Shown here one piece after another: positions 23,101-23,405 of a DNA stretch of 23,405 nt (its first letter is position 1; every line of letters begins with the position of its first letter). This DNA comes from a virus. The stretch is from IMG/VR virus record IMGVR_UViG_3300009185_001112, positions 1-23,405 of that record. One strand, given 5' to 3'. The notes below the pieces were generated by a model. It ran no database searches. It was given only the letters and a program-made list of their open reading frames with translations, and was not told the origin of the DNA. The position numbers and the translations under genes were made by a program.

Positions 23101-23405
23101 TCTGCCGGGTTATTAAAGTTGTACTTCTTGTATCCCTTGATTTTCCAGAATCCCTTAACTCCATCCTGGCTAAAGTCAAGGTAATCCCCTACTTGCCAGT
23201 CAGCAGCCCTAGTGGTAGATGTTCGGAGGCCAGCATTCATTGCTTCGGCGGTGCTAGTAATTACACGACCGCGCTGTACACTTGCAGATCCGCCCTTGAT
23301 TTTTTTATAGGCATCAATCCACATCTTGATAGTCTTAGACTTTGACCCAGTACCTTCCCAGTCAGGCTTACCGGTCCCCTCATGAGTAGATGCCTCTAGG
23401 AACTC
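17130..23405 (-). CDS. Giant virion-type protein, 5' end cut off by the window edge (at least 2091 aa)
   Basis: I do not recognise a family. The reading frame continues without a stop from the ATG at 23324 through 27 more codons to the right edge, and there is no ribosome site before that ATG, so the Met is probably internal and the true start lies outside. Residue numbers here count from that Met. The body is long and mostly alpha/beta, with Asp/Glu/Lys-rich helical parts. A dockerin-like loop lies at 1436-1448 (D-L-D-G-D-G-Y-V-S-I-I-R-D). The C-terminal part has glycine-rich hydrophobic stretches at 1904-1921 and 1976-2014, the kind that can enter membranes. It ends FDIYGERV, matching the other giant's end. 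It is followed by the metallopeptidase and the fibre gene, where T7-like phages keep their last internal virion protein. No enzyme motif was found. Confidence 0.6.
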   Translation of the reverse strand, partial: EFLEASTHEGTGKPDWEGTGSKSKTIKMWIDAYKKIKGGSASVQRGRVITSTAEAMNAGLRTSTTRAADWQVGDYLDFSQDGVKGFWKIKGYKKYNFNNPADVSAWESTEGWNFERIKQQGGKLLSQLIKPDSRTFILERVDTLPAGAKAIKQGMRYKYGPDGTTFDSSFTKLGGVAPEQNTTASDPLSELSRLEAEVNALPQDTSSDAPVDAGVQGRTAVSREAVVRVQQQSQKEDTRPSVRRAKRGRDKARLIEFMSQPHSGADRIYDLYVSRVIGDTDSKGRLKALDSAADPVAKNRGRQAVRSDFLHQMMNYLQSSTPRVEAEREAFREILRTMGMLSDAERIGFETKIGSYKDPFGPPSFAAPGSKVTPELAERNNTQRDLLALQEIGDIIKKFHRSGRIGVLNHPDYAQFIKWGLDTVQAYNTELTTGIREDFNPTRERSFVSSITDLDEKDIDEMDKEKLRDLIREVTGDPTLDIPDEAFDDLRKGISVKGWSDDHRTAGVSVSLADLINYRKRGQRRYALDRLGLIDPKWQDVDALGLDLPVFSNANHPTGASAAAISFNISTDTTSGTQTSGSLVPRNIGAEIDATRALKKYLKSRLPNKADLPGQFGTWGAKSSEQAAALAGGGSPSSELGIMLQADDNSPSIKLSRTIPYTTDYDQVEAIRNTVLGELPSEKMVMISIGKGMTMQGMIGLADGSTFDVSERFVIMDALDPRVKEILTKLGNQGSVSSPFRIGEAVKYPVGSISSGEHEFIKFDVDPIVYPAVRHSIPLRTPPTKQYPFGWAPRGVYYPDNFDGFGSDRTVRSFDKSEPGNDPDVISTRIMPTGEGGDTYPRIGEYIDGYQFGNLIDEDPQLYAEVGRPDLGQDMPGEIRRGFETTRAIQNEEAAGIPYQDSTKVDAGSEGEMGLMQESLLPIQGARQQTRPQRSVAITTKPSDPNNAEPFYEADRQAAVGDLTRAGSQPQPADRTILERMQDQAAGGRGNIGKEIAKNLQPLYVQSVGQPGDTDLETAPRFHGDYDGADLYDELEPDRVYREASDFAESMLRVEEETSVRSSDIESLLPTEIVDATPEEIADIAKLQSRLIFMIRRRAVKSAMITTTGENISPDQAKANRDLTGIKESSIKTVKIREFLVNSGLEAAELDSLIRKDVVPAFDYLGPDRRYWTPMLVEYDPKVVISSEGKYGNTRYVQINPAPGDEQVAEAAQELYQAIADLDAGVRLSDQAPISFEGYVAQSAAKTAELGTAAADIGVDAPDVADSAAETRSVSGAIGSLTDSGSKTASKMIKFVFDNVEDTKQRAMLVEMLRVGPESFADFMGADEFVLQDLDAEGRSLPAFPDEWALVTGRRGMLKDEWQRGSGSDVEKSLQASWEKYVIKSDYRNTVEVLNNLVRKFAQDNIGELVLPTSVRGKLKTTSPDAEKMIKMAVSKLGKLSPEDRKAAIEMALEANARHLAGDLDGDGYVSIIRDVINMDKILSTIQDGFNENGGQLIVNNQMFLDQTGVIRMPAVRGRGLREISEPELVQLIAETPHVMESQVLQELMKTTRLTLVFDQDKKVIFLAKADVDKRTGRVKKVHFDAKIKTSRSGGVGLTKALEAFSKFGADRTMSIEPVEEINDTGLTTLLGDTREGYDKPYTVDISPGMMSKFATIIGRANGFRDRKDSIKESVLSYAVDVGFRISQLGKIKRFLASQGVEMPYDDYEISPEGQADKVIEVIRADKDDSVAKGRVMQITGPLGRLTRKAGEYEDLGAIKNFRIRKVRERATRIIEKLQAELKTYDKENKSPRYNGDLLQGPEMDRSKFETPEVRKILDTIDAVQEAARQQISDIMVEDASLDRMTPTGITALGREATGVERTQEFVDPMLDSAIEGGQSIGLNTVPTRDGRKLPVNYRTVDEKRTNYTKDDVALFRRIRAIQRQGNIGKMTLGAGAVGIGLGLASNAITNRIQFGDQGDEITQANLAPSVALEAIGAVNNTAGAVANLGWVAMNRGDMLRAMVNLFGSLGGGIIGGAAGALTGNPFVAGAGAFVGSNAGSVATDTLYSAITGNNGMQQMPANVATSTPDSQQPAEYKPEKDLFDIYGERV
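17141..17153 (-). promoter_or_regulatory. GATATTTATGGAG translation-start element for the metallopeptidase gene
   Basis: The minus strand reads GATATTTATGGAG, then AGAGGGTATAG, then the ATG. It is identical over 13 bases to the element before the scaffold gene. It is also coding, giving D-I-Y-G at the end of the giant protein. GGAG or the nearer AGAGGG could serve as Shine-Dalgarno. Confidence 0.5.

Noticed and set aside
23322-23324. ATG at 23324 as the start of the giant gene
   Set aside because: The frame is open for 27 further codons to the window edge and no Shine-Dalgarno precedes this ATG, so the gene most likely starts outside the window.
1-23405. Many plus-strand open frames of 60-155 codons
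   Set aside because: All lie opposite well-supported minus-strand genes, have low-complexity or Ser/Leu-rich translations, and show no family features or coupled starts.
1-23405. CRISPR arrays, tRNA genes, insertion sequences, attachment sites
   Set aside because: No regularly spaced repeats, cloverleaf-like sequences, transposase genes or integrase were seen on reading both strands.

Overview
The window is part of the late (structural) region of a tailed double-stranded DNA bacteriophage. Every gene I can support lies on the minus strand, so transcription runs from the right edge to the left edge. Neighbouring genes overlap by 1-4 bases (TAATG, ATGA, TAGTG) or touch; only two gaps, of 39 and 57 bases, are large enough to hold separate signals. 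I see no tRNA, CRISPR, insertion sequence, integrase or host gene. Strong Shine-Dalgarno sites (GGAGG, AAGGAG) show a bacterial host, but nothing here names it. The gene content (HK97-fold N4-gp56-like capsid protein, large internal-type virion proteins, no tape-measure or tail-tube gene) leans towards a podovirus. The tail genes needed to confirm this lie outside the window.

Layout in transcription order. (1) 23405-17130: a giant protein of at least 2091 residues, open at the right edge, with glycine-rich hydrophobic stretches near its C-terminus. (2) 17129-16734: a small HELLH zinc metallopeptidase starting on the base after the giant gene's stop. (3) 16733-16695: an AT-rich gap with a possible promoter, then a tail-fibre-type gene (16694-15537). 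(4) 15537-14735: an acidic 47-residue gene, a probable small terminase subunit with a CCHH zinc motif, and a two-helix holin candidate. (5) 14748-13768: three small, very basic genes, the last resembling the DUF6321 family. (6) 13771-9906: large terminase and portal. (7) 9902-2023: two large virion-type proteins (941 and 1684 residues) placed between portal and scaffold. (8) 2026-491: scaffold and major capsid protein. (9) 475-452: a very stable UUCG-loop hairpin, then a partial connector-like gene (433-1).

Working together, the terminase subunits and portal would package DNA into a shell of capsid protein built on the scaffold. The three very large proteins are best read as virion cargo or ejection proteins. 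The fibre would bind the host and the holin candidate would act in lysis.

The least explained part is the set of three large proteins (about 4700 residues together). The two giants end in the same C-terminal peptide (F-D-I-Y-G-x-R), both carry glycine-rich segments, two of the three carry calcium-loop-like motifs, and all three appear to favour AGG/AGA arginine codons unlike the capsid, terminase and portal genes. I suggest they form one ejection or cargo module with a shared C-terminal docking tag; this is inference.
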